A DNA stretch of 64,000 nucleotides, taken from assembly GCA_030533445.1 (NCBI GenBank), contig CM060065.1:21836474-21900473 (forward strand). Direction: 5' to 3'. This document shows, one piece after another, positions 24,241 to 35,736 of this stretch. Within the stretch, counting starts at the first letter, position 1; each line of letters begins with the position of its first letter. The notes under the pieces were generated by a model. The model had not been told where the DNA came from. It was given only the letters and a program-made list of their open reading frames with translations, and did not search any database. Source of the stretch: Cyprinodon diabolis. Its lineage: Eukaryota; Chordata; Actinopteri; Cyprinodontiformes; Cyprinodontidae. The position numbers and the translations under genes are program-made.

Positions 24241-24520
24241 TGTCATGATGCGAAGGTTTTACTAGCCCAAATGCAGACTCACAGACACAGAGGGAGGATT
24301 AAAAAGTCCAATATTTATTGGAAACCACAGGGTTCTGTAGGTTCTCAGGTTCAGACAGGCATGGTGGCACAGAAAGGACAACGATCCAGCTCAGAGGGGA
24401 GGTCACACTCAGCTTATATAGGGAGCTTCCTTAATCAGCAGAATGGAAAACAGCTGAGTCCAAGTTCCCCAGGCATTGATCCACGGCGCCCTCTGGTGGG
24501 CAAAGCCCCGGATCCTAACA
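24241..24520 (-). promoter_or_regulatory. 5' LTR (promoter end) of the non-autonomous element
   Basis: On the minus strand it runs TGTTAGGATCC to CATGACA. The TATA box ctatataagc lies at about 24413-24422 and the polyadenylation signal AATAAA is the complement of tttatt near 24315. The first internal bases (minus strand, 24240 downward) read gaacgatccagccaacag, where a primer-binding site is expected; I could not match it to a specific tRNA. Confidence 0.75.
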
Positions 24521-24525
24521 GAATG

Positions 24526-25840
24526 ATTATATGGGGTATTTGGTGCTGGTCCCTAAGGTCTCTGAATAGGGCGTGTAACATATGTTGGGTTGAAAATGGC
24601 ATATTTGGTGTTTTATTAACCCATAATCCAAACCTGGTTATAAGCCCTAGAATGAAATGACATGTTTTCTTCCTTTTATGGTATGTTCATGAATATTTAG
24701 ATGAGCTGTGCGATGATTGGTTGGTTTGTAATGAGCGAAGTTGCTGAGCAAAGACTCATCACAGCAACAAGCACTCACTGAAACATCAAATTGTTGATAT
24801 GCCATGTCAGCAATTTGGTGACCAGACGTCTTCTTTTTTCCCAGACACAACCTACTTTTCATACCTAAAGAAATATCCAGGGGGAATTTGAAAATCGTCC
24901 GGGATTTTGAACAACTAAAGTGCAGAGGAACCGTGCCGTCAGCTCCGGGGCTGGTCTGGGAACCCTGCAGGGAGCCAGTGGGGGATGGAGTGACCGAACC
25001 CGAACCGGTGACGGTAGCCTGGACACTGGAGCGGCCCCGTGTTTCCTCCTGCCTGCCCATCCACGGTCCAGTCAGTGGCCCAGCAGCTAACCAGTATGTA
25101 TGGTCTGTATGTCAATTTCGTGACAAAAGTACAGGCCAGAACCAGATAAGGCAACATCCCCGAATTGATGTCAATTCGGGGCTTCATTTATGGTGAAAGT
25201 TTAGAATTGTGAGATTTGCAGAAGAAGGAGGTGTCGATGGGGTTTGAACTTCTCTGTAAGTCCATTTCACCCACTGGACTATCGTTATTCATCTATGACA
25301 AGGTAAAATCGGTTCTGCATTCTATGACCCCTAATTTTTATTGCATAGATAGTAATAATGTATCAGTTCTTCTGTGTTGTTCTCATATGTCTCCTTGAAC
25401 CCGCAGTTGGGCTCGTCAAGGGGTCGGCCACACTGAAGGCTGATTTATACATCGAAACTAGGCTGTCTGCGTAGGTGTCGCGGTAAACGCAGAGACATAC
25501 CTGCCCTCTCCGCAGAAACCCTGCTACACTTCTCCCAAATTGTAGGTAAATGCACACAGTTGTTACCTGTTTCGTACCTTACTGGCCTGTTTTGTTTGTA
25601 TGACCGTGATTACGTGAAATGACTCTTGATGTTGGACCAGCTGGAAGAGCAAGGTGTGCGAGAACGCTGGGACCCTTTTCCCACCTGGATCCCTCTCTTT
25701 TTCACCCTCATGTCCCTCCATTATCAGACAAGCTTGCCCCCACTTCCTTACCGCCTCGGCCGTATCTAGACCCACAGCTAGTTCGTCTGGGTAATACCTG
25801 CGACAAGCTCACGGCACACTGCTACGGTAGTATAACCAGC
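24526..25840. other. Mixed repeat-derived stretch without a named gene
   Basis: 24885-25100 is the inverted partner of 18340-18600. 25160-25187 holds a short inverted repeat (ccccgaattgatgtcaattc). 25430-25520 has gctgatttatacatc and gtaaacgcagagac, resembling inverted-repeat ends of a fish DNA element. 25560-25840 is GC-richer and unassigned. ORFs up to 137 codons have no recognisable domain. Confidence 0.4.
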
Positions 25841-25842
25841 CC

Positions 25843-25900
25843 TTGAGCCTGGTTCTGCAGGAGGTTTCTTTTTCTCCACTTTCGCTGCATGCATGTTTTC
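25843..25900 (+). repeat. L2 3'-UTR scrap
   Basis: gagcctggttctgcaggagg and cgctgcatgcatg match the L2 3' untranslated region seen at 28958-29025 and 50333-50402. Only about 58 bp. Confidence 0.6.
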
Positions 25901-25904
25901 GGTG

Positions 25905-26369
25905 TTGTTTTCGTCAATGATGACACCAGCCCCAAAGGTTCCTGTTCCGCATAGACGCCGACCCCAAGGTTCATGTGCCACAGAGACGCCAGCCCCCAAA
26001 GTCTCACATATGGCCTTGTGAGACTTTGCTTGTCCTTGCTCCTTGTTTTGTGTTTTTTCATTCTTGCCCTCCTTCCTGGTTTCCCCTGTACCCACCATGG
26101 GGTGCGTTGCTTTGGTTTTGGGCTTTGTTTTTGTTTCATGCCCTTTTTTCTGGTCCCCCTTCCACCCACCCTAGATGGGTTGTTTTGGGAGTTAGTCAAC
26201 ATTTCTTTGCCCCCTTGTGAGTATTCCTGGTTTTCAGTATTTTTGGATTTTGTGGATTTATGTTTTTGGATTTTTGCTTCTGTTGCCCTTTTTGGTTAAT
26301 TAAATCTTGCAAGAAACCACCTCAGCTTCAGTCTCTGCATTTGGATTCTGACCTCCACCCAACTTGACA
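25905..26369 (+). mobile_element. Solo LTR fragment, same family as 4613-5092
   Basis: The 3' end (26290-26369) reads ggttaattaaatcttgcaag, then ctctgcatttgg and ends aacttgaca. It is collinear with the reverse of 4613-4700 (caattaaactac, ctctgcatttgggtcc, ccctgaca). The 5' boundary is not identifiable and no TSD was found, so it is probably 5' truncated. ORFs of about 100 codons here are Pro/Phe-rich chance frames. Confidence 0.6.
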
Positions 26370-26436
26370 ATAACCAATATTCAGTTATCTTTTTTTATTA
26401 TATTAACCTAAAATAATGCATAAAATTGTTCAGACA

Positions 26437-26783
26437 ATGCTGCAGTTGATCCAGAAGTCTGCTCCCCACATTGTCAACAAAATTAGAAAGTTGAGCACAT
26501 CATCATAATGCTAAATCTGTTAGCCTGGGTCCCAGTAGAATAGACTTTAAACTATGTATGTGTGTATTAATCACTGATCTCCAAAATACTTATCTCCAAA
26601 ATACATTACAGAGTTGCTGTCAGTGTACGAAATACCCAGACTTCCCAGGTCTTCTGGCCCTAATCTAAACTGCATGGCTAGAACCAGAAACCAACATAGA
26701 GAAGCAGCAATTAGTTCTTATGCTCCACAAAACTGGAATAAACACCTAGAATACTGTAAAAGTGCTGAAATCAGCACTTTGTA
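26437..26783 (+). mobile_element. LINE RT C-terminal fragment, left part (split by L2)
   Basis: Reads LIQKSA, then RLPRSSGPNLNCMARTRNQH, REAAISSYAPQNWN and KSAEISTL: the C-terminal tail pattern of CR1/L2/Rex-type LINE proteins (SSG..L..., then AAxxxxAPxxWN). It is interrupted at about 26784 by the L2 element, and the reading resumes at 29201 as LSCFK then RLKPRLLRDAFDYTTN. Confidence 0.65.
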
Positions 26784-26788
26784 TGCTG

Positions 26789-28472
26789 CAAGAGCAGCAT
26801 ACTTCTACTCATTAATAGAGGAGAATAAGAATAATCCCAGATTTCTTTTTAATACAGTTGCCAAACTCACCCAGAGCCATAGCTTAGTTGAACCGTCCAT
26901 TCCGCCTACTCTTAGAAGTAATGATTTTATGGAATTCTTTATAAATAAGATTGATCTTATTAAAAATAAGATCATAAGCACTCCTCTATCCGCGATTGTA
27001 TCTGAGGTAGTCATGGAATTTGAACCGGGTTTAGACTGCTTTGATCCAGTTGAACTTTCTGAGTTAGCAAAATTATTGTCTTCATCTAAGCCTTCAGCTT
27101 GTATGTTAGATCCAGTTCCAACAAGGTTATTTAAGGAGGTATTCCCTTTGATCTCCTCCTCCATTTTAGATGCGATTAATCTGTCTCTGTAACAGGGATA
27201 TGTACCTAAGGCTTTTAAGGTTGCTGTAATTAAACCTCTGCTTAAGAAACCATCTCTTGACCCAGATGACTTGGTCAATTATAGACCTATATCCAATCTT
27301 CCTTTCTTATCTAAAATTCTTGAGAAAGTAGTTTCCAAACAAGTTTGCGATCACTTACACCATAATGAACTTTTTGAAGAGTTTCAGTCTGGCTTTAGAG
27401 CTCATCATAGCACTGAAACAGCTCTGGTGAAAGTCACTAATGATATTCTCATGGCCTCAGATAATGGACTTGTATCTGTGCTCGTCCTGTTGGATCTCAG
27501 TGCTGCATTTGATACAGTTGACCATAATATACTTTTAGAAAGACTTGAATATTTTTTTGGAATTAAAGGTACAGCACTAGACTGCTTTAAATGTTGTCTA
27601 TCTGATCGAATTCGGTTTGTTCATGTTAATGACAGATCTTCAACATGCTCAAAGGTTACCTGTGGAGTACCACAGGGATCAGTGCTAAGACCAATTCTCT
27701 TTACTTTATACATGCTTCCAATCGGTAGAATTATTAGACTGCATGGGATTAATTTTCACTGTTATGCTGATGATACCCAGCTATATCTGTCTATAAATCC
27801 AGATGAAGCTAACCCATTACATAAATTACAGGCATGTCTTGAAGACATAAAAACCTGGATGACTCTTAATTTTCTCCTTCTGAATGCAGACAAAACAGAA
27901 GTTATAGTCTTTGGACCAGAGTCTTTAAAAAAATAAGCTGATTAGCCAGTCACTTCATTTGGATGGCATTAAACTGATTTCAGAAATATCCTGTCCAGGA
28001 GTGATGCTCAGAAACTAGTCCATGCATCTGTTACTTCAAGGCTGGACTATTGTAATTCTTTACTATCAGGAAGTCCAAAAACTGTAGTTAAAAGCCTTCA
28101 GCTGATCCAAAATGCTGCAGCCAGTTCTGATGAAAATTAAAAAGAGAGATCATATATCTCCTATCCTGGCTTCTCTTCATTGGCTTCCTGTTAAATCCAG
28201 AATAGAATTTAAAATCCTCCTTCTCACATATAAAGCCTTAAATGGCCAAGCTCCATCTTAATCAGAGATATGATTGTTCCTTATGTTCCTAACAGAGCAC
28301 TTTGCTTTGGTCCCTAGAATTTCTAAAAGTAGAATGGGAGGTAGATCGTTCAGCTATCAGGCTCCTCTTCTGTGGAACCGACTACCAGTTTTAGTCCGTG
28401 AGGCAGACACCCTGTCTACTGTACTTTTAAGGCTAGGCTTTAAACTTTCCTTTTTGATAAAGCTTATAGTTA
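26789..28472 (+). pseudogene. L2 reverse transcriptase, degenerate
   Basis: RT blocks are readable: [67 protein letters not shown] and YADDTQLYL (catalytic YADD at 27763-27774). Defects: TAA at 27190-27192 in place of a Leu codon; a 1-bp insertion in an A run at about 27930, giving a stop; a deletion of about 100 bp at about 27986 relative to the 49-kb copy; and further indels. It would copy LINE RNA by target-primed reverse transcription if intact; this copy cannot. Confidence 0.9.
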
Positions 28473-29200
28473 GAGTGGCTCAGGTTATCCTGAGCCATCT
28501 CTGTAGTTATGCTGCTATAGGTTTAGATTTCTGGAGGACATATGGACCCCCATTTCATCATTCTGCTTCACTCTCTCTCTATTCTCCTATTCTGCAGAAT
28601 CTGTTAGTTCAATCTCTGACGTTATGCTCTCTCTGCTTTTCCTCAGAGTAGCTTTGCCTTGTCTGTTCCTGTTTGGCTGTGACGTCATCCTGGAAAGAAA
28701 CATCAGCTGTGATGCTACCATCAACACCCTTGTTTATAGATGCTGGAGATTGGCCTGTTTTCCAGTGTAGTCCTGTTTCTCTGACCGTGACTAGCTGGAT
28801 GTTCTCTCTTCGTCCTCTGGCATGGGAGCTGGCTCGGAGCTCATCTGCCTGGCTGTGTGTTTCCTGGACGGGGCCGCCTTTTACAGCTGCTTTTTGTGTC
28901 TCTGCTTGTGTCTCCTTGAACCCCAGTCGGCCTCAGCAGATGGCCGCTCACACTGAGCCTGGTTCTGCTGGAGGTTTCTTCCTGTTAAAAGGGAGTTTTT
29001 CCTCTCCACTGTCGCTACAAGCATGCTTAGTGTGAGGGATTGTATTTGAGTTAATGAGTCAATGCAATCAACTGGTTTTCCTTAGATCCATTTTGAATCA
29101 ATTTGACTGTATGATCTGGTTGAACTGTAAAGTGCCTTGAGATGACATGTGTTGTGAATTTGGCGCTATATAAATAAACTGAATTGAATTGGATTGAATT
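26789..29200 (+). mobile_element. L2/Maui-type LINE, 5'-truncated, inserted in another LINE
   Basis: Collinear with 48030-50577. It is 5' truncated in the region before the RT domain and ends in the L2 tail (tggcgctatataaataaact followed by gaattgaatt units). It sits inside another LINE's C-terminal coding region, which continues on both sides. The 3' untranslated region is about 730 bp. Confidence 0.9.
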
Positions 29201-29290
29201 CCTTAGTTGCTTTAAATAGAGACTGAAGCCTCGTTTGCTTAGAGATGCCTTTGACTATACTACAAACACATTGTTTAAGGGGAAGAAACG
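29201..29290 (+). mobile_element. Right part of the LINE split by L2
   Basis: Continues the C-terminal reading of 26437-26783: LSCFK, stop, RLKPRLLRDAFDYTTNTLF. The match of the reading across the L2 gap is the evidence for a true insertion. Confidence 0.6.
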
Positions 29291-31498
29291 GTGGGCAGGG
29301 TGGCTAATGTATCACTGTAGCTCCAAAAAGATAACTTTAACTTTAAAACTGTGATTGTGCAGAGACCAATAAAAAAAAAAAAGTGTGCTGAAGACTGTCT
29401 TTAGATTTCTTATGATTACTTTGGTATGATCATGACTACAGAGCGTCACACCAGCTCTACATTTAATCCCTAACAGACCTGGCTCCTTCAATTTCTCCTT
29501 TATTCCTTCTCTGATCTTTAGCTTTGGGGTCTCTATTATCTCTGTTATTAGAATATGATGTATATTTAAATAAAACATAGTTGATAGAAATTTAAGCCTG
29601 GTTATCAACATATTTTCCAACTTATTTATTGTGCAAATAATTGTTTAAGCAGTAAACCAACCAAAAATAGTAGCTAGATGAACATGTGACCATGAAAATA
29701 GAATACATGTGTGCTTTGTTTGTTTGAGGATTAGTGCAAATGGGCATTTTATAGAGAATGACACGTTTTTTTTTTTTTTTTATTTCAATCCAGTTTAAAA
29801 AAAGTATCAGATCAAAATATGTGATCACACTGGGTTGATCAAGCTAATATGAAGATGCATTATGGGACCTGGGACTTCAACAATACTAATCCATTTGTCT
29901 TTTTTCGGCTGGTATATATTGTTTATGAACACACGCCTTACTAGCTGTGTGTTAGAACAATAAATGAAAGAGTGATTCGAGCACTAATCATGGTCAAGCA
30001 GTGAATAGACATCAGGATTCCACTAAATGACTCTTAGTCATACTTGGTAATGGAAATGTAATGAGCATATGAGGAACACATGAACACTAATGTTATGTCA
30101 TTGTTTAAACCCTTAGTGAAATAAAGCTTGTCCAAGCTTCAACAACAGCTCAACACATGTTACTATAGCATATCATGCAATTCATCCTGTTAGCTTGTCT
30201 TTACTCATCAGTAAACACATGAAATTATCAACATCATCAAAAGACACATTGTTTGTTCTGTCCCTAATTGTGCCAGACCTGCAAACCTTTTTGTCCATGT
30301 GCATTTAGAAAGTTGAGTTTCCATCCAGCAGGGATTAGCAGGCAGAGAACTGTTAATTCACCAAAGCTGCTCCCTCTTCTCTGGTCATCATGTCAAGATG
30401 AAATATGGACACTGGTTCCCAATGTCCAAAAAACATGATCATGGCATATGGCACAACATAAATACATAGCAGTCCTTGAAAAAACTGCTGGAAACTATAA
30501 AAAAAATTTGAGACTAAAGTGGAGGCCTACCGCCTGGCAGGACAATAGATAAAACCATAATAGTAGGAATAGTAGATCAAAGCATATGGAAGTCTCAGCA
30601 TGGCCTAGTCAAAGTTATGAACAAAAGCCAATAGAAAATCTATTGCAAGACATGAAAATTGGTGTTCAATCAGAATCTGATATAATTGAATGTAGAAGAA
30701 CTGGCAACATTTAAGTCTCTAGATGTGCAAAGCTTGTCTACAATGTAACCATGTTTTGCAAAATTTTTAATATGTGGGTACGAAAAAAAGATGCACATAA
30801 CATATTTTAACATTCCTTCAATCACACCTCTAACTACCCTTTAGTCTACTTATACCCATTTCATCCATGCTTGTTCTGTAGAATCCATGTTTCTGCTACC
30901 CTTCTTCAGAGTTCTACAGTGCCAAGAGTTCTGCCCATTTTCCTCCATGTATTACACTTCTATTCACCCATGCCTTCTATACAGTATATCTATAATGTAC
31001 AGCAACAACAATCTCATCTTCAGTCTCCAAAGAAAAGTATAATTGAAAATCCAGCTTTCTAAAATCCATCCATTTTTTCTAAGCTCCTCTATCGACCCTA
31101 ACAATCCCATCTCTATCTAAGTTCAGTCCAGACAAGTGACAAGAGCCCCATCTCTAGATTTACTCTCCATTTCTGAGTCAGGAAGTCAAGCTCCATGATT
31201 TTAGTTAATTACACCCTTCCCCTAGGTTCTGCATGGGTTTGGCATTTCACCAAAGTATTATTTAGTCCACCCAATTCATTTCAGGGCCCATTCTAAGGCA
31301 TCCAATCAGACCATCTCAGATCAGAGCATTAAATTCTAGAAACTTTGGTAATACCTTGCACACTATTTCCCATTTCTGAAATAATCTCCATGACTCTCAA
31401 TGTTGGAGGTCTAAAGTAGTCTCAGGAATAAGAAAATCCTAAAGACTGCACCACCACACTGTCTCATCCTTTCCTTCATTAGCAGGTCTCCCTAGATC
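29291..31498. other. AT-rich stretch, nothing recognised
   Basis: Includes poly-A/T runs (29370, 29767-29781). No coding region, RNA gene or transposon signature seen. Confidence 0.5.
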
Positions 31499-31665
31499 AG
31501 TGCTTTTCAACACTGGTCCCCAAGGCACACTGCCTTGCATATTTTCCCAGTTCTCACATGCTGGATATCAATTAATAGCAGTTTTACAGGCTTTGCTGAG
31601 CTGCAATCATCAGAATCAGGTGTTTTAAATCAGAGAAACATTTAAGATATGCAGGACAGACCTTT
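31499..31665. mobile_element. hAT-type MITE fragment
   Basis: Begins CAGTGCTTTTCAACACTGGT followed by ccccaaggcacactgcc. Its end region has gtgttttaaatcagagaaac and gatatgcaggacag. This matches the general plan of an abundant fish hAT MITE (cagg...caac.ctggtcc...). The right inverted repeat is missing or decayed and no TSD is visible. Confidence 0.5.
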
Positions 31666-33380
31666 AAACTCATACCTTTGTTGTGTGGTTCTTGCAATTT
31701 AAGTTTGAAATATTGAAAAGAACACATTCCTTTGACCTCATGATTATGTGTTGATTTATTTTTTGTGCACCACATTACATAAAATCAACATAGAAAAAAA
31801 ACATGGTGTTGTTGTCACTACATGATAAACTGTGCTAAAAATTGTGTGAATGCCACCAGTATTAAGGAATTCTTGATAAACAACAAAGCTCTGAGAAACT
31901 TGGAACACTTTTCAAATCCGTATAAATGATTACTTCAGTATTTATTGTCAAAGGAAGTCTTGATTTTATTTTTTTATTCTTTGTGAGGTCAAGGTGTAAA
32001 ATCAGGTAATTATTCCACAACTTTGAGAGAAACATGATACTGATACAGGGTGAGTTGGACAGAACAACAAATATTTTAACTTACTGCTTTAGTAAAACTC
32101 ATAAGTTTATACATACAGTAAAACTACTATTTCTTTAAACTATTTTGGATAGGCCAACTGATATTTCCAGCATTGCCTGCTAAGCTTCTGTTACTTTACA
32201 ACACTCAAGGAAACAGTAGTCAAAGATTTTGATATTAAAGCTTATTTGCCGCTGGCAGGACAGTGTTAGGTGGACTTAGAGTGGCAGCTCTGTTTTTGAA
32301 TGCCCTCGTAGCTAATGGGAAACAGAAGATCTGCAGGAAAGCCATGAACTGGCTGCCATTTCTGTTCTTTTTAACTTGAATATTTCTCAAGTTTCCTTGA
32401 ATTTTTTTTATATTAATAACGGCACTGTATGATTTCCCTTCCTGAGATCACTTTGTTTTCTTGTTGACCTTCACGTTTTCTCTTGTTTCCTAACAGCAAA
32501 ATGTCTCAAATATACACAATTCACCACAAGCTATACATTAATGGGAGCTGAGGCACAAGGATTGCCACTGTTTTCTTGATATGCAACACAGTTATTAGTT
32601 CTGAAACATTGGGAATAGCTTTTTTATTCCTATTTTATTGAGCCATTCATCGAACATTTGAATGACTAAAAGAAACTAAAGGTTGTGCAGCAAATGAACC
32701 GGCTGATCCCTATATCAATAGTACCATGATTTAGTGATTATGACCATGTTTTTGAAGGGTGTGGTGACTCATATCTTGTTGACATGAAAACCAAAATAGA
32801 AGTCCAGTTGAAGAGGACATGCAGTTTACCCTTGAGATTTTGCACGATGGAGAGGAAAATTGAGAGATACAGAATCAGGAAAGTGACAGAAGGATGGAGG
32901 ATGGCAGAGGAGAGATTAGAGAACTATGAAGGTTTGTGTTGTATGAGCCAACGGTGACTCACAGTCACTGTTTGAATCTTGAGAACTAATAGAAAATCGT
33001 TTGTTTTCTCTCACCAGGGAGTGGGTTAACGTTGCGAGGACAAAAAAGGAAATAGAGAAATTTAAGAAACAAGGAGGAGTTGTCTTATGCAATGTATACC
33101 AGAACTGTTCTACACAGGCATTAGAATTTGGTACACCATGAGCAATAAATAGGCTGCTGAGCTAAGAATTGTATTGCTCAAATTCAATATGTCAATACCG
33201 CAACCTACTTTTACTGACAGACAAGCAAACAGTTTAAAGTATTGTTGTCAAAGTTTACCAGAAGATCATGAATATATTAAATAACTAAAACTGGGAGTTA
33301 TAGTTAATTACTAGGTTATTGAAATTAAGGGTAAAACTAGTTATTTATTATCAGTTAAATGATTATAACTGTAATTAGCT
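31666..33380. other. AT-rich stretch, nothing recognised
   Basis: No gene or repeat structure seen. Several purine-rich runs (32780-32900) but no ORF with a domain. Confidence 0.5.
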
Positions 33381-34855
33381 TACTGACCAGGGTTTCAGCC
33401 CCTTACCTAAGAGGTTGGACTCCTGAGTCCGGCTGTTGAAAATCCAGTTGTCTTTCACCAATTTAGTAATTAAGGCTTTGGCTTTCAGCAAAATTATTAA
33501 TCACCAACCAAATAAATGTGTCTCTGTTCATTCGGATGCCACTGAAATAGGAGTGAATCAAGCCTGAGTGTTAAATCGCTCACTGTGTAAAATGAACACA
33601 AAAGACCATGGGTTAAAATACAATGGTACCTTTATTAGCTACAGTCACACAGTATTATATTTAATAGCTAAGCAAAATTAACCACTACTGAAAAAAAATA
33701 AAAATTAAAAAAATGAAAGGGGAAGAGGGGTTTAAGAGTCCATTCAAAGTCCCAGTAATGTTTGAAGTTTAAGGCTTAATGTATCTGAAAGTGTCCTTTA
33801 ATAGCAGCAGATGAAATCTGAAAAAACCCTGACACAGAGATGTTAACTGCAGTCAAACATTGAAGTTTCATTCAGTTTATGGTGAAAAATGAGTAATGAC
33901 TCAGGAATGCATTAAACTATGATGAGGCTGAAAGACCTGTTAGCTTAGCTGGCCCCAGGGTTCTGGTTCTGCTCAGGTCCAACTGAAACAAAGAGAGGGT
34001 TAGCTCACGATGTAGCAGCTAGCTTCAGCAAGACATGACTTGTTTGTTCTGTAGTGAGCATTAACATTAAATTAAACGTTTAAAACCATCAGCAGTTGAA
34101 TCAGAAAGCTTATTTCAAATAAAAACACTATCAAGTTCACCCAAGCAGAGCACTTATTAAGCATCAGATGGAAAGAAGGGGGAGGGAAGAGGTTACTGCT
34201 TTGGTTCGGTGGAGTGAAGGGCTTCAGCTCAGTCTGGTTATCTACAGACCTGTTTTTGGTCCAGTCCGTTCATCAAAAGGCAGTTCAAAGAGATTTTGAT
34301 CAATCCAATGCAACAATAAGAGGTGATTTGCAAAGGGGTTAATTTCATAACTCACGTTTTAGCTACTGTGGTTAGTTCGTAGCCTCAGCCTGCCGCTCCC
34401 ACTCTCTGTCTCAGGCGGTCACGGTCTTGCGTCTGGCCCCCTTGTTCTGCGGTTAGCAGAGCTGGATTAGGTCTTCATTGTCTTTGCTGCTGCAGGATTC
34501 AGGATACACTGCATCCAACTCGGTTTGAATCGCAGGAAGAATAAAAACAGTGCGTTCAGCTCCTTCTGAATTCTCAGAAAAAAGGCAGTCTGACTCGGTC
34601 CAGCGAGCGCAGACTTCTCCAGAGGGATTTGGTTGCTACTGTGTATAGCCTTCAGCTGGAAACGCGTTGTCTAGCCTTTTAGCAGCACAGAGCCACCGGG
34701 AAAATAGGACGCTAATATCGGGAGCCAGTAATTTTTAAAACCTACGCCGGAGGGTTGTGTCTTCAGAGAGGCATAGTTCCAGTTAGATAAGCAACAATGG
34801 ATTGCAACAGCATAGATGTCATGGTGGCAATTCTAACTATTCCATTGATCCACTT
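33381..34855 (-). other. GC-richer unassigned block, possibly a long LTR
   Basis: Base composition is clearly higher in GC than the flanks, above all at 34380-34780. On the minus strand the part near 33520 (catttatttgg) and 33640 (taataaaggtacc) could be polyadenylation signals, and the 33385-33450 part resembles an LTR end. I found no TSD, no matching ends and no coding. A host CpG-rich regulatory block is the alternative. Confidence 0.25.
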
Positions 34856-34857
34856 TC

Positions 34858-34922
34858 TGTGAGGGCCACGATGGCATGATGCCTTTCTCGCGCAATTTAT
34901 AGGTGAAAGGTGGAGTACACCC
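34858..34922 (+). repeat. Left arm of an inverted repeat pair
   Basis: The arm ggtgaaaggtggagtacacc with atgcctttctcgcgc recurs as the reverse complement at 35452-35517 (about 80% identity over 60 bp). The two arms enclose three different repeats. Confidence 0.6.
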
Positions 34923-35030
34923 TAGACAGGTCACAAGTCATTCGCAGGACCACACCAGGGCACATAGGGCAATTTACATACACCAATCAGCCTAATGGTC
35001 ATGTTTTTGGACTGTGGGAGGAAGATGGAG
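34905..35030 (+). repeat. Fish interspersed repeat, partial copy
   Basis: gtggagtacaccctagacag, aatttacatacacc and catgtttttggactgtggga match the head of the repeat at 16730-17060. Confidence 0.6.
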
Positions 35031-35044
35031 GCTGTGTCTTAACG

Positions 35045-35205
35045 TCCACCCTAACCCTGAAATCCCTCAATCACTATTTAGAGTGGGGACTATATAGTGG
35101 ACTTTAGAGTGGAAGTCAGTTAACTGACCGTTCAGACAGATGATCACCTTTCACTCCCAGTTGGTCAACTGGGTCAATTCCGCCTCCACCCCATGTGTCG
35201 CAGTT
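35045..35205 (+). repeat. Unnamed repeat, copy 1 of 2
   Basis: Shared in order with 54355-54500: aatccctcaatcactattta, gtcagttaactgaccgttca and cagatgatca/gagatgatga, then tccgcctccacc/ctccacctccacc. Non-coding, about 150 bp; the class is unknown to me. Confidence 0.55.
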
Positions 35206-35446
35206 AACGCAGATAACGCAGTAGGATACAGTGTATCCTACAAAACGAAATTTCATTACATACAGCTTTTTGACAGATGAGCAACAGTTTGGCAGTAACA
35301 ATGAACATTTCTATTAAGAAGTGGAGCAGAGATCATAATGTAAACAGTTTAGGAGAGACATTGTGCAAAAGGCATTAATGTTGATGGTTCAGAGCAGAGC
35401 AAAAAATAAATAAATATATATGGTGTAAATGCAGTAGAAACAATCA

Positions 35447-35515
35447 CTCTAGGGTGTACTCCACCTTTCAACCATGAACTGCTCGCGAAAGGCAATATGC
35501 CCCTCGTGGCCATGA
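35447..35515 (-). repeat. Right arm of the inverted repeat pair
   Basis: Reverse complement of 34858-34922 (gggtgtactccacctttcaa). It adjoins an L2 fragment and, together with it, interrupts the LINE. Confidence 0.6.
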
Positions 35516-35736
35516 CAGAGTCTTTGAAACAGAAGCTGATTAGTCAGTCATTTCATTTGGATGGGATTAAACTCATTTCAGATAATAAAGTAAAAAATCA
35601 TGTGTTATTTTTTATCAGGACCTGTCATTTAAATCCCATATCAAAGAGGTTTCTAAAATTCCCTTCTTTCATCTAAAGAATATTGCAAAAATTTGAAATA
35701 TCCTGTCCAGGGGTGATGCCGAGAACACTAAGTTGA
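35516..35736 (+). mobile_element. L2 LINE internal fragment
   Basis: Collinear with 49167-49380: tttgaaacagaagctgatta, ggatgggattaaactcattt and tgtccaggggtgatgc. It keeps the Glu codon (caaagaggtt) where the 49-kb copy has a stop. Truncated at both ends, so not a normal LINE insertion end. Confidence 0.85.

Larger units (their letters stand above)
23334..24520 (-). mobile_element. Complete non-autonomous LTR retrotransposon, TSD GAATG
   Basis: Two direct LTRs (23334-23609, 276 bp; 24241-24520, 280 bp) differ by a few substitutions and a 4-bp indel. Both begin TGTCATGATGCG and end cggatcctaaca. GAATG flanks the whole unit (23329-23333 and 24521-24525). Inside the left LTR lies a C14 run (23613-23626), which on the minus strand is a purine tract next to the 3' LTR. 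TATA (ctatataagc) and AATAAA in the LTRs also read on the minus strand. The internal part is only 631 bp and encodes no gag, protease, RT or integrase, so it must have depended on another element's proteins. It carries two sets of tandem repeats. Confidence 0.92.

Noticed and set aside
23776..24660. 294-codon ORF as a host gene
   Set aside because: It lies across the interior and one LTR of a retroelement, is antisense to it, and is kept open by repeats with periods of 36 and 30.
25225..25290. tRNA-like signals on the minus strand (tagtccagtgg and gttcaaacc)
   Set aside because: The boxes are only 32 bp apart, about 10 bp too close, and no stems pair convincingly; perhaps a scrap of a SINE.
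25778..26299. Overlapping ORFs of 75-126 codons on both strands
   Set aside because: Low-complexity frames in an LTR fragment and L2 scrap.
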